Below, piece after piece: positions 23,028 through 34,200 of a stretch of DNA of 64,000 bases. The DNA comes from Crotalaria pallida. Its lineage: Eukaryota > Streptophyta > Magnoliopsida > Fabales > Fabaceae. The notes under the pieces are model-generated. The model had not been told where the DNA came from. It searched no databases and worked only from the letters and a program-made list of their open reading frames with translations. The DNA lies in NCBI GenBank assembly GCA_037953625.1, contig CM075649.1, positions 99,887,290 to 99,951,289 on the forward strand, given 5' to 3'. The position numbers and the translations under genes are program-made. The first letter of the stretch is position 1. Each line of letters opens with the position of its first letter.

Positions 23028-24514
23028 AAGAGAGGGAACACGAGAAAAAGGGGGAAAGAAATGTTGGAGGGAGATAGAGAGTGGAAAGAGAGAGAAGCTT
23101 CACTTATTTTTTAGTAAGTTTTGGGTTTAATATTTTTAAATTAAAAATTAAATTAAAATGGAAAAGAAGGACTCGGGACAAACGCTGTAGGTATAAATGT
23201 CCCATACTGATGTCCATATAACGAGATTGTAAATAAAAAATGTTAAGCCAATATCTGTATGTGACGACTTACGGTCACACCGTAGAGCAATGTATGGTAC
23301 AATTCAAACTTTATAAAAAGTTATGTAACTAAAAAGTCAAAAATTCCCTTAGCCAATACTCTCACCTCTCTAATCCTGCCTCAACCCGCCTCTCTCCTTT
23401 TCTTCTCTAATCCCGCATCGCTCTCTTATCAGTTTCTCTCTCTCAATTCCTCTCTTCTCTCTCGCGATTCCTCTCTCAATCCCGCCTAGTGGTTCGTAGT
23501 CTCTTCTCTCACGCAATTCATCTCTCAATCTTGCCTCTGTTATTTTCCTTTCTAATCCTGCCTCTCTCTCTCTCTTGCCCGTTCCTCTCTTTCACGGTTC
23601 CTCTCTCCTCTATGTTGGTGGTTTATCAGTGGTTCGTGCACTCTCTCTCACTCGCTTCTTGGTTCGGTGGTCGACTATTCCTCACTCTTCGTGGTTCTCT
23701 CGTCTCTGTCTTTGTGGTTCTTGGTTCGTCTCTCTCACTGGCTCGGTGGTTCTGTTGGAGAGTGCCCTAGTGGCAATCGTATTTTCTCTTTTACTTGTAA
23801 TTATTTCATGTTTATGGATTATTACTATTAATAATATTGAGGCATTTCATTTATTATATTTATGCTTTAATTGTTTAATTAAAATAGATGTAATAAAGTC
23901 CTTATGATAATAAGTTCAATGTCATATGAATTGTGGTGGACTCGGCCTAGCCGAGGTCCTCAGAACCCTTGCCCAAGGCCTCACGGCCTTACAAAAAGCC
24001 CTCTGTGTGCTGGGCCGAGCTCAAGGCTCAACGACCGAACAGATACCAGATACGGGCCGACCTCATACTCCTACCTAGGTCCGACTTCCCTATCCGACAC
24101 CTCCCAGAATTCGACACCTCCCAGAGTCCGACACCAAGGACAGGATGACGTGTCTCACCTTATCCACAAGGACAGCTCATCACCTTATCCACAAGGACAG
24201 CTCATCCACTTATAGCTCATTACAGGCTGGCCCTACTTGGGCCTCAAGCAGGCCCATTAGGGCAACCAGCTCCCCCCTATAAGTAGCTCCGTACTACATG
24301 GGGCTCCTTTGAAGGTCTTCTCAGATACCCTTGGAGGACCTCGCCGTCTAGAACATCACATTCCTCCCAGAGTCCGACACCTCCAAGAGTCCGACACCAA
24401 GGACAGGATGATGTGTCTCACCTTATCCACAAGGACAACTCATCACCTTATCCACAAGGACAGCTCATCCACTCATAGCTCATTACAGGCTGGCCCTACT
24501 TGGGCCTCAAGCAG
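23028..24514. repeat. Tandem segmental duplication, truncated copy 3
   Basis: The block starts again at 23028 (base repeat to 23752, solo-LTR piece to 23931) but stops at 24514 inside the Gypsy 5' LTR region, where CTCAAGCAG passes into interior sequence of the - strand element. The Gypsy body and the third copy of the - strand element's 3' LTR are missing, consistent with a deletion after the array formed. Confidence 0.85.
23932..24360 (+). repeat. Gypsy 5' LTR of copy 3, with internal deletion
   Basis: The LTR is 124 bp shorter than the other copies. The missing piece lies between two GGCTC pentamers (GGGGCTCAGG... and ...GAGGCTCCTTT), leaving one, as expected for deletion between short direct repeats. 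A truncated second LTR follows (24362-24514). Confidence 0.85.
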
Positions 24515-24898
24515 AAAAATAGTCCTAAGCCTAGAATAATCATCTACTTCTACCCAAGACACAAACCTACACCAAATATGGGAGAACAATTCAAGTCTAA
24601 AAAAATTAATTTTTATTTTGTCCACTCCCCCAAACTTAGAGGTTGGCTTGTCCTCAAGCAAACTAATCTAAACTATAACTACAAAATAAAAATTAAAATC
24701 AAAAGTAAGGAGTTAAAAACTTCCCTTTGTAGCACAGCATTACTCTTGATGCACCATGGAGGAGACTCCCCCAAACTTATTCACCTGTGTCACATGAACA
24801 ACTAAAAATAGTGCTAGAAGCACCTCATTAGCAGTTACATAAAGAAAGCTCTAAACTCTTTATTCACTAACTAACTAAAAAAACGAAAAAAATAAAAA
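24515..24898 (-). other. Interior of the - strand element (part)
   Basis: Non-coding sequence with two further CTCCCCCAAACTTA motifs (about 24628 and 24766), i.e. PPT-like tracts on the - strand. It joins 28603 onward once the solo LTR between them is removed. No gene seen. Confidence 0.6.
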
Positions 24899-24903
24899 CC
24901 TAC

Positions 24904-27900
24904 TGTAACATCCTCAATTTAATTAGTAAATTTTATGTTTTCATGAAATTGGTATTTGAAAATTTCTTTTATAACTTAATTCCTTCAAAATATTTTATTA
25001 AAATCTGGCAGAGTTTCCTCTGTTTATCGGACTTTCCCAAAATTTCCTGTTGTACCTGTTCAGCCAGAATAGTTTTCAGACATAAACCACAAAACTAAAA
25101 CAGTCATTTGAAAATCCTAGGGCCCTATTAATTCCAGATCAGGGCCGGTATCTATTACACATTTTAATTATCAAAAATATTAGTTTCCACATAATTAAAT
25201 CTACAATCTACTCATAATAACGACCACTCCACGTGGTGGAGTGGTAACCCTGCTCGGCCACGACTTGTGCAAGCTCCTTCTGTACCTGCAAAATGTAGCA
25301 AGAAGGGTAGCATTACATAGAACTTAGAAAGATAAATTCTAAAAGGAATACCAATAAACTAAGCCTACGTTACTATTAACATACAATGTATTTAAATATT
25401 CATACATTTAATTTTCATTTTTATTTCTCTATTTACTTCCTCCTATTTCTTTTCATTCTTAACTCTCGTTCATTTTCTCACATTCATTCACCTGTTTCCA
25501 TTCTTTTCCTTTTAATTATTTGGCTTAGAGCCGGTTACCATTACTTCCTTTATTTCTTTTAGTGATGGCAGTGACTTCCGCCCGCCTGCCATCGATACTA
25601 TTCCTTTATTTCTTTTAGTGATGACAGTGACTTTCGCCCGCCATCGATACCATTCCTTTCTTTTATTTCTTTTAGTGATGACAGTGACTTCCGCCCGCCT
25701 GACATCAAAACCATTCTTTTATTTCTTTTAGTGATGACAGTGACTTCCACCCGCCTGTCATCGAATCCAGTCTTTCCTTTTAATTCTTTTAATGATGACA
25801 GTGACTTCCGCCCGCCTGTCATCGAATCCATTCTTTCCTTTTAATTCTTTTAGTGATGACAGTGACTTCCGCCTGCCTGTCATCAAATCCATTCTTCTTT
25901 TTTAATTCTTTTAGTGATGACAGTGACTTACGCCCGCCTGTCATCGAATCCATTCTTTTAGTGATGTTAGTGACTTCCGCACGTCTGACATCGAAACCAT
26001 TTCTTCTTATTTCTTTTAGTGATGACAGTGACTTTCGCCCGCCTGCCATCGTGTCCATTATTCCTTTTAGTGATGGCAGTGACTATTGTCCGCCTACCAT
26101 CGTGTCCATTATCCCTTTTATTTCTCTATTATTAACTTTACTTTTCTTTTTACTTTTCCATTAATATGATAGTGACATTTTTCCTTTCTCTTTTTTCTTT
26201 ATCTTTTTATATTTTACATATTTCTCTTTACTAATTATTCTCATTTTTAACTAACACTACTTGGTTTGGTCATGATGTACAATATATTTAAATACTCGTT
26301 ACTAGATTCTTGGTTTTTCCCCAGTTCTCTTTCTACTCTTTTTTTTTTCTTCTCTTCCTTTTTCTTTTTCTTCTTCTATTTATAAATTATTCTAGTTTAT
26401 ATCCAACTCTACTTAGATTCCCTAATTTATTACATCGATCTATTTTAGCTTCCCTATCACATCCTCTCTCTTCGTCTTATTGTCTTTTTACCAATTTCTT
26501 TTACCGGTTTCCTATTTATACTTGAAATTTAGTTTATTATCTCGTTTCTATTTTTCTAATCCCAACATCTCGTAACTAATTCTATTTCCCACATACCTAT
26601 TGCCTTCGCATTTAAACTCCTCTTTTTATCTCACTTTTAGTTTATTTATTTGACTCTTCTTGCCTATTCAATTACTCTTTATTCTTTTACACTCATGCTT
26701 AGTTAGTTTTTCCTAACTTTTCCCTTGGATTATATTTATACTTTCTTATTGTTTTATCCAATGTTGACCGAATTAATATCCTAAATACACTCATTCATCC
26801 CGGGCCTTATTCTATATATATACCTTTTATTCCCTAAGGTATGGTTTCTATTAGCAATTTATTTACTTCATTTATATCAGCAGGGACTACCCTAAGGTTC
26901 ATTAACATAATTTTTAATTACCCTATTCTTAGATACTGTAGTAGACCTGTAGTAGACCGAACGGTATCCGACTAAAATCACCTTGGTCCGACCAGTCAGA
27001 CGCTGGAACAAGGCCTACGGTCGGAATGTTACACCGAGCAAACTGGGCTTTATGGAGATGTTACACGCTTATGAGATTAATCCCGAGCACAGGATTTTCA
27101 TCCTTATCTCTATCACTTACACTCTCACTAAGCTTAACGACTTCTCTTAGATTGCCACGACTCTTGGTTAGATAAATACGATATCGGATAAAGCTTTATC
27201 ACTTACAGGATTTACAAAGGTAATCTTATCATAACCTTTACTAATCCTAATTGAATTCTTCCTCTTCAGAAGCCTTATCAGAATGGCCCATGACACACAG
27301 GTAATCCCCTATAAGAACCACCATGCTATAGGGGCTAAGGTACGTCTTCTCATCCCTAAGTTGACACTAGCACACACATTGTTGACTAGGGAGAACCTGT
27401 TTATCCCAACTAGATATACAGAAATCCTAAAGAGTCCTATATTAACTTCTTGGTGTTGATATCATTCCTGAAGTTCTTCCATAGCTTCAAGGTTGATTTC
27501 GATTAAGGACACGACAGCTACCACTATAGCATCCTAGAATTTACTCTCTAAGTAAAGGTAACGCAACCCGTCTTACCTCGGGCTTTTAAAAAGAACCTGG
27601 GTTGTGGCTCGACGACGATGACGGCATCGGTGTTGCTCCTCGTTAGCGAGAACGATCGCGGATGGACCAAGGCAAGAGCTTCGAGCCTCGGGATACCCGA
27701 CACAAGCCCGGTGCGATCACGAGTCGGCAACGGCGTCGGTGAGATCCGTGGAGAGAGAGAAACCTCGGCTAAAGGGGAAGGAGAGAGAAAGACCAAGGGA
27801 AGGAAGAGAGAGATGGGGATGCTCACCGTGGTGGTGGCCACGGCTCACGGCGGTGGCGGCCGGAGAGGAAGGAGGTGGGCGGTGGAGGAGGAGAGAGATG

Positions 27901-28597
27901 GGGGATCCAATTAAGAGAGAGAAAGAAAGAGAGAGGGAGAGAGAGAGAGAGAGCGGATCTATGGGAGGGAGGAAGAGCCAATGATGTGGCGGCGGCTTGG
28001 TGGCTCCGGCGGTGGTGGAGGTTGTGGAGGAGAAGGGAGAGAGAAGGAGGGAGAAGGGGTGGAAGAAATGGGGGGTTTGGGGGGTATTTCAAACCATTTA
28101 TGGTGCTGGTGCGAATCAGCTTTGCGCCGCGCGCCTGGGCGCGACCTCCTGCTCGCCTGGGCGAGAATGCTGCTGCGGTGCAGTTCTGATGCGCGCTCGC
28201 GCGCCTGGGCGAGCTGTTGGCGTGCCTGGGCGTGGGTCTGTTGACTTTGTGTTGACCGTGCTATAACTTCTTCGTTAACCGTCGGATCTTGCCCAAATTT
28301 GGAGACAAGCTTCCTAAGACACTCATCGCCATATCCAATGGTGGAATTCATGTTTATATATGTAGATCTTTTATTTTGAATTTCCTAATTTAGGGTGTTT
28401 ATAACACCGAAAACACCGACTTTTAACACTCGTTTGGTCTTCTTTAAATTTCTTTTCCGATGCCAACACTTTTTGATTCCTTTATGACATTCAGAGAATT
28501 CCTAATCCATCATTTTATATCCCTTGTAGGATAATCCTTATTTCCAATTCTAATTATTATTATGATTGTTATTAGAATTAAATTTCGGGATGTTACA
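24904..28597. mobile_element. Solo LTR, 3.7 kb, TGTAACATCC...GGATGTTACA
   Basis: The ends are a perfect 10-bp inverted repeat, and the TSD CCTAC lies at 24899-24903 and 28598-28602. Long LTRs with TGTAAC ends are typical of Tekay/Del-type Gypsy chromoviruses; that assignment is inference, and orientation is not certain. It contains a hairpin minisatellite (25545-26118), a segment around 27308-27400 resembling the core of the Gypsy LTR at 1227 (CCTATAAG...GGTACGTC...CTAA), and a GC-rich part (27560-28260) with low-complexity open frames. No convincing gene. Confidence 0.85.
25545..26118. repeat. Minisatellite of ten hairpin units
   Basis: Ten units 47-61 bp apart, each CTTTTAGTGATGACAGTGAC followed by TTCCGCCCGCCTGTCATCGA or variants. 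The 8-bp arms start at 25564, 25620, 25677, 25733, 25794, 25855, 25916, 25963, 26021 and 26072. Arms are complementary in most units and vary together (GATGGCAG with CTGCCATC; GATGACAG with CTGTCATC). Open frames across it are repeat translations, not genes. Confidence 0.9.
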
Positions 28598-28602
28598 CCT
28601 AC

Positions 28603-29587
28603 ACTACTACATAATTACAAAGAATCCAACAGGATCCCAAATCCTATAGATTAAATTCCATGTGATGCAACAATAACAAGTTATTCCCACATCCCATGGG
28701 GCAAACCTTGGATGATGGTGGAGTAAGGAAGTTTTAAGAATAAGTTCAATCCCACCAGGGTCAAAAGGTGCATTCCTTACTCCATGCATCATCTCAGACA
28801 AATTATTTCTTTTCCCATTCATGAAGTTGTTAATTCCATGAATTAGGAACACTACCTTTTTAGGTTCCCTATTGTTCAATAATGATTTAGATTGATTGAT
28901 TTTTAGAATTTTCATGAAAGCACAGAGGTTGAATATAGTGAAAAAATTTTAAATCATCCAAGCATTCAATAGATTTGACCAAATTTTTAATTGCAAGAAA
29001 TTCACCATGCAAGGGTGGATCAAATTTTTCTACCATATTCAAACCTTCTAAAGTTTTATTTCGGTTCTCTTCCTCAAACTCATTATGCACATTTTCTTCT
29101 ATTTGCTCCTCCATAGGGGTTTCATCATTGGTCACATCCATCACCACCACTTTTTCTTCTCTTTGAAGAGAGTCAAAAATTGTTGGTGATGCTTGTGACT
29201 CTTCATCTAATGGCTTTGAAATGTGTTCAACTTTGATTTCAAGGTTACTTGAATTGGAACCTTGAATCGGGTAATAGATTCTGAATTCTTCAATAAAATC
29301 TTTAGTGTTTTGAGCACATTTCTCGAAAGCTATTTCCCATGGAGCTTTCTCCACAGGAATTGGCTCCACATAAAAAATTTTATTAGCTGTAGCTTCTAAT
29401 TTCTCTAAAGCTATTTCTAATGAAGTTTTCCTATAGCTTATGTTTTGTGCATAATAGTATGAAGAATAGGGATCCGAAATAAATCTATCAAAATCAAAAT
29501 CATTATTAAAACTATAGTTATACATGAAAAGGGACAAGTTACACAAGTAATTACAAAAAGGTACCCAAAAAAATTAGATTCGAATTT
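28603..29587 (-). other. Interior of the - strand element next to its PBS
   Basis: It holds the ORF at 29546-28887 and a second, overlapping open frame (28915-28607, 102 codons) in another frame that may be its frameshifted continuation. No retroviral domain is recognised. Confidence 0.6.
28887..29546 (-). CDS. Hypothetical protein of the - strand element (219 aa)
   Basis: The ATG lies 41 bp downstream of the PBS on the - strand, the normal place for a first retroelement ORF. The product is acidic, with a Tyr/Phe-rich N-terminus and a Glu-rich middle (about residues 120-170). I see no gag core, zinc knuckle or protease motif. It is the only long frame in the element's interior. It may be a leader protein of a non-autonomous Athila-like element or the start of a decayed gag; function not assigned. 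Confidence 0.5.
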   Translation of the reverse strand: MCNLSLFMYNYSFNNDFDFDRFISDPYSSYYYAQNISYRKTSLEIALEKLEATANKIFYVEPIPVEKAPWEIAFEKCAQNTKDFIEEFRIYYPIQGSNSSNLEIKVEHISKPLDEESQASPTIFDSLQREEKVVVMDVTNDETPMEEQIEENVHNEFEEENRNKTLEGLNMVEKFDPPLHGEFLAIKNLVKSIECLDDLKFFHYIQPLCFHENSKNQSI

Positions 29588-29609
29588 CAATCCCCGGCAA
29601 CGGCGCCAA
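29588..29609 (-). other. Primer-binding site of the - strand element
   Basis: On the - strand this reads TTGGCGCCGTTGCCGGGGAT, the classic Athila/Tat-class plant Gypsy PBS (tRNA-Asp type by known convention), five bases inside the LTR end at 29615. Confidence 0.85.
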
Positions 29610-29614
29610 AAACT

Positions 29615-30908
29615 TATAGGCAATTCGGCAAGTGTACCGATCGCACAAGTAATAAAGAGTAAGTAAATTATCGTTCCACTCGGGGATTGCAAATTGTTTC
29701 TAATTTCTTTCACCTAATTGCGATTACTAAGTATAACTTGTATTGATTTAAAGTTTAGAGATAGCAGTGTAGAATTAAAGGAATGAAACAATTCAGAAAC
29801 TAAATAGGATTTAAAAGCAAATATGGAAACTGTTAGGAACTTAGTTTCATTGTAGGATCAGGTTATTAATTATGAAAATATGTTTTCCAATAAATCAAAA
29901 ACCCCAGAAACAATAAAAGCTAGATCCCTCATGGCAATTATGTTTCTTACTAAACTTTACCCCTTAATCCCTTAAGTGAGTTCTAATTTAGAAGAGTTAT
30001 ACAATTACCCAAAAGTATTTCTACGAATTGAATAATTATATTGTTTGGTTGAGAGGCCTAATCTTAATCCTAATTTTCCAATTAAGGTTCAGATTACCAA
30101 AGCAAAACATAAAGTGATCAATTCTATGAAACTTAATTAAAACACAACCAAGCAATTGATTTAAAAGAAAAACATTAATTCATGAATAAACAGCCAAATT
30201 AAGATCCATACAAATCCACCCTATTCCTAACAAGAGGTTCAATTATACATATTGGAAGAAGAAGAAGGAATGGAATAAACAAATCATTATAGACAATAAT
30301 CAACTTACTCCCAAGAGATCTTCAATCATCCAATCTTCAATCCTTGTGCATTGCCTCCTTGCTCTCAATTGCAGAACAACCTCTCTTCTTTAATCCTAAA
30401 TTCTATTCTAATCTCTTATTTGGTTCTGAAAAGTCTACCTAACCTAAAGGAAAAACCTACATTTAAAGTCTAAAACTAATCCCAATTGATAGGATATGAT
30501 AATATCCTATTATAATAAACTAATCTTTAAGAATCTTATCTACAAGTAGAATTTATCATTAAAATCCTTCTATAATCCCGTATTTGTGTTTGACAGCAAC
30601 TTCGGCACTGATTTTGACCTCAAAGATGGACGAATTTGAGCAAGGCTATTTATAGAAAAGATTTATATCTTTTCCTTAGCTTTAAAATGATACCAAGATC
30701 GCCTCATTTGGATAAGCATAGCTCAAGTTATGGTCAAAACAACAAACAGTGTCACTTTCACGCATTTTGCGCGCCTGGGCGTGAGGGTCTGTGCGCCTGG
30801 GCGTGTGTCACCTGCTCCGGCTCCGTTTCTTTCTGTTCTTGCGCCATTTTCAAGGTCTTTTCATCCTCTTTCATGCTCCATATTTATTTTCTTCATTAAA
30901 GCTCCGAA
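29615..30908 (-). repeat. 5' LTR of the - strand element, first part
   Basis: Aligns with the 3' LTR copies at 10066 and 21420 over its length; the terminal TG has decayed (TATAGGC against TGTTGGC). It is interrupted at CCGAA (30904-30908) by a solo LTR and resumes at 36579-36746. The joined length is about 1462 bp, against 1471 for the 3' LTR. Confidence 0.88.
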
Positions 30909-31194
30909 TGTAACACCCCGCATTTTCTCGTGCGCACATAAACGAATTCGCTAAAAGTAAACGTTTAAAGTTTTGTTTTCTAAAAGGATTTTCTGAAGAG
31001 ATGATTTCTTCATGAAATAAATTTGCATTTGGATTCATGAACTTTGAAAATGTGACCCTTGCATTTTCTGAATTTATTTACAAACTTGTTTTTGAAAATC
31101 TTGGCAGGACGAATTTTAAGAAAATGTGAAAATAAGAGATTTCAATTGTCTTTTGGAAACTTCTTATTGTACGAAAGTTTGATTTTTAAAGGTC

Positions 31195-31229
<35 letters not shown>

Positions 31230-34200
31230 GTGTGTTATGTGTAGATAATTGTTTTACTTTGAAATAGCCTAAGTTTTATTTATAATATGTTCTTGTGGAA
31301 AAATTAAATAAATTACCATGACATGAAATCAATTTATGCTATATGCTTGACATGATATAATTTTGATTCAATATGTGAATGTTGCTTGGAAAAATAAATA
31401 CATGTGTATGTATGTGTGTGAATAATGCTACGGTCCTATGTGTATGTGTGCATGTGCTACGGCCTTGGATGTGTGTGTGTTTATGCATATGATTTTTGAG
31501 GTGCTTGCCTATGCTACATGAGTTGATGACCATAGGATTTAAGTAAATAAGAATAGAAAATGAATTGAAATTCATGAGGGTGTGCATGTGTGTTGCTTCG
31601 GTGGTGAGGTGTGTGTGTGTTTGGGGTAGGTGTTTGAATCATGGGAAAGGAGAATCCTTGGCAAGCTTGGAAGCTACCAAGTGTCCCATGCAAGAAGAGA
31701 TTAGTGGCCTTGACATGACTATGATGATGAGACCTAAGCCCTAGATTATGCATTTTGTCCCCTTGACTCAACCCTTGCCATGCAAACTTTGAGAAGCCCA
31801 ATTTTGCCCTCCTAAGTGATGCCTTGGCCGAACCTCCAACCAATGGCAAAAGAGACCACTTCGGTTGCTCTTAAATTAGCCAAGTCCTAGTTCATTCTCC
31901 ACTTTCTTTCATTTCACTCACCAACCAACTCAAACACTTTCTAAGGGACCAACACACCCTTAGAAGAAATAGAAAGAGAGAGAAATAGAGAGTGGCCGTG
32001 GAAGACAAGAGGGAGGAAGAAGGAGACTTAGGCCAAGACTAGAACTTTCTTTGAAGATCAAGGACCTTAAAGTAGGAGATCAACTCTTTTGGTAGGTTTC
32101 TTCGAAGATTAAAGGGTCGAATCATGAGAGTTAGAATTTTCTTTTGGTTTTGTAATTTTTCTTTCTTTTCTTTCCATTGCATGTTCATTTTTATAGCTTG
32201 AGAGTTGAGTGCAACTATGGACTTTTACATTGGTTTGTAAATATGTGAACTTATGGACTCTTAAAGCTTCGGTTATGGCTTCATTAGGTAGATCATCATG
32301 ATTTCCTAAACAAATTTCTAATGGAACTAAATAACTACTTGAGATTTTGTGAAAACTAAAATTTAAAACCCCATGCATGTTGGATTTCTTCTTCTAATCC
32401 GTGATCAATAAGGTTTTTATGAAAGGATTGGACAAATAATTCATGATCCAAGTATGGTTTGTGCTAAATCGAGGATTTCAAGTCTTGCATGATATGTTTT
32501 GTACCTAATCCGTGACCTATATGTATTCATGTGAATGTTTGATTAGCAATTTCATGATCTAAATTTAATTGAGAAGAAAATAAGGATTTTTAGCTTTGCA
32601 TGTTGATCTTGTGATGATTTTGATTGATTTCTTGTGTGTGCATGTTTTAATCTTTAATTTAATCTCTCACAAGTTACGGATTTTGGGGCTTTGCATGTTA
32701 AGTTTCAAATGAAAAAGGCTATGTTTCCCTTCTATGTGTGTGTTACGGCCTAGAGGAAATAATTAGGATAATGGTCTTTAAAGTGATTCTCTTTTATATA
32801 CATGATTTGATTTAAAGACTTACTTCATCTATGTTGTGTGATGTGAAGGCCATTCGGCCATGAGTGCTAAAGATGTTTTGGTGCATGATTTTTAGGTGCA
32901 TGTATGCATTAGGGATAGACTTAGTGGTCTTGAGTTCATGTATGCTATTTTTTTTAAGATCAAGTCATAAACCATATTTTTATTTGAGAAAAGGTCATAA
33001 GTTTAAGTTTTAATAAAAATTTAAGAAAAATCCTATGGTGGTTCATGCATATTGGTGTGACTAAATGATGATGAGTAATCAACATGAGTTGTTCTAATTG
33101 TCTTTAGTGCATTGGAAAATGGACTAAGATTCTTGACCTATTCATGTTAATATTCGGTTTTGAGATAGGAGAATAGAGGAGTGTGCCTAACCATCATTTA
33201 GATTACCTATAGACTAGGATTGGTCTTATCTAGGAGCATAAAGCTACATGCATAAGATGTTTTGTGGTCTTACTTGTTTTCTTGAATTAAGTTAAGAAAA
33301 AAAAAGGAACTTGTGGCATGATGCTCTCGGTTTAGTCTCAAAATAAATAGGATAATTTCATTGTTTTATGATTTTGGTGATTTGATATAATTTATAAGAT
33401 TTTGCTTCAATGATTCGGCTAATACGTGTTTAAGTGCTTAGAATGATTTTCCTTTTTAAATGACTTATGAAAGTGACTTTCTTCCATGATTAGGTTCAAT
33501 GCAATAATGTGTTAATTTCTCTTGTTTTTTTTCGGTTTAGGGACTAGGAGTAAGTGAAATTAACTGAATTAATTCTTATGATGTTGATTTTGTGATTCCA
33601 AGGTTTAAGAATTATTAGCTAATAGGAAACATTACCTATGTACAATTCGGTTTTGCCATGTTCTAATAAAGAAATTAAGTTTAAACTCTCTTCTTGTGCA
33701 TGATTGAATTTGTATGATGGTGTATTAATCTAAATGGTTATTTTCTCTAGTCTAAGAATGTTTTGCAATAGGTGGATGACGAATGATTTGGATTTCTATG
33801 AGCTAGTTAATGTGAATGTTTTAAGAATTATGTTTTCCTAACATTAATGTTTTAAATCCTGTTTTAATAATGAAAGGAAATTTAATTTTAAATTATTTCC
33901 AAACGTTTTCCCCAAGAACCGTTTTAAACTGAATTTGAAAACCTTAGACCATGATAACAAGTTTTCAAAAGAGAAATCATTTTCAAAACAAATCAAAAGA
34001 ATATAACGAAATCGTTTCTAATGCACGAGAAAATGTCTTAGTTGAGCGAAGGATGCAAGGGCATGAGGCGAGGAGAGATGATCAAGAGAGCGTGGAAAGC
34101 ATTAGGACGTTCGTCATCGAGGTGAGAGAGGGGAATTCCCTTAAGACGTCGTGGTAATTAGGTAACATATTAAGGCGTCCAATCATCTCAAAGATTGGAC

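Noticed and set aside
25598..26058. Repetitive Lys/Ser-rich open frames on the - strand
   Set aside because: They are translations of the hairpin minisatellite; unit lengths are not multiples of three.
27618..28266. Host gene in the GC-rich part of the 3.7-kb LTR
   Set aside because: Open frames on both strands overlap in GA/CT repeats and GC-rich motifs; no domain, and the region is inside LTR boundaries.
29588..29609. tRNA gene
   Set aside because: Only the short primer-binding complement is present, with no cloverleaf around it.
31199..31225. (AT)n microsatellite (also 40164-40186)
   Set aside because: Ordinary simple repeat; noted in the parent features only.
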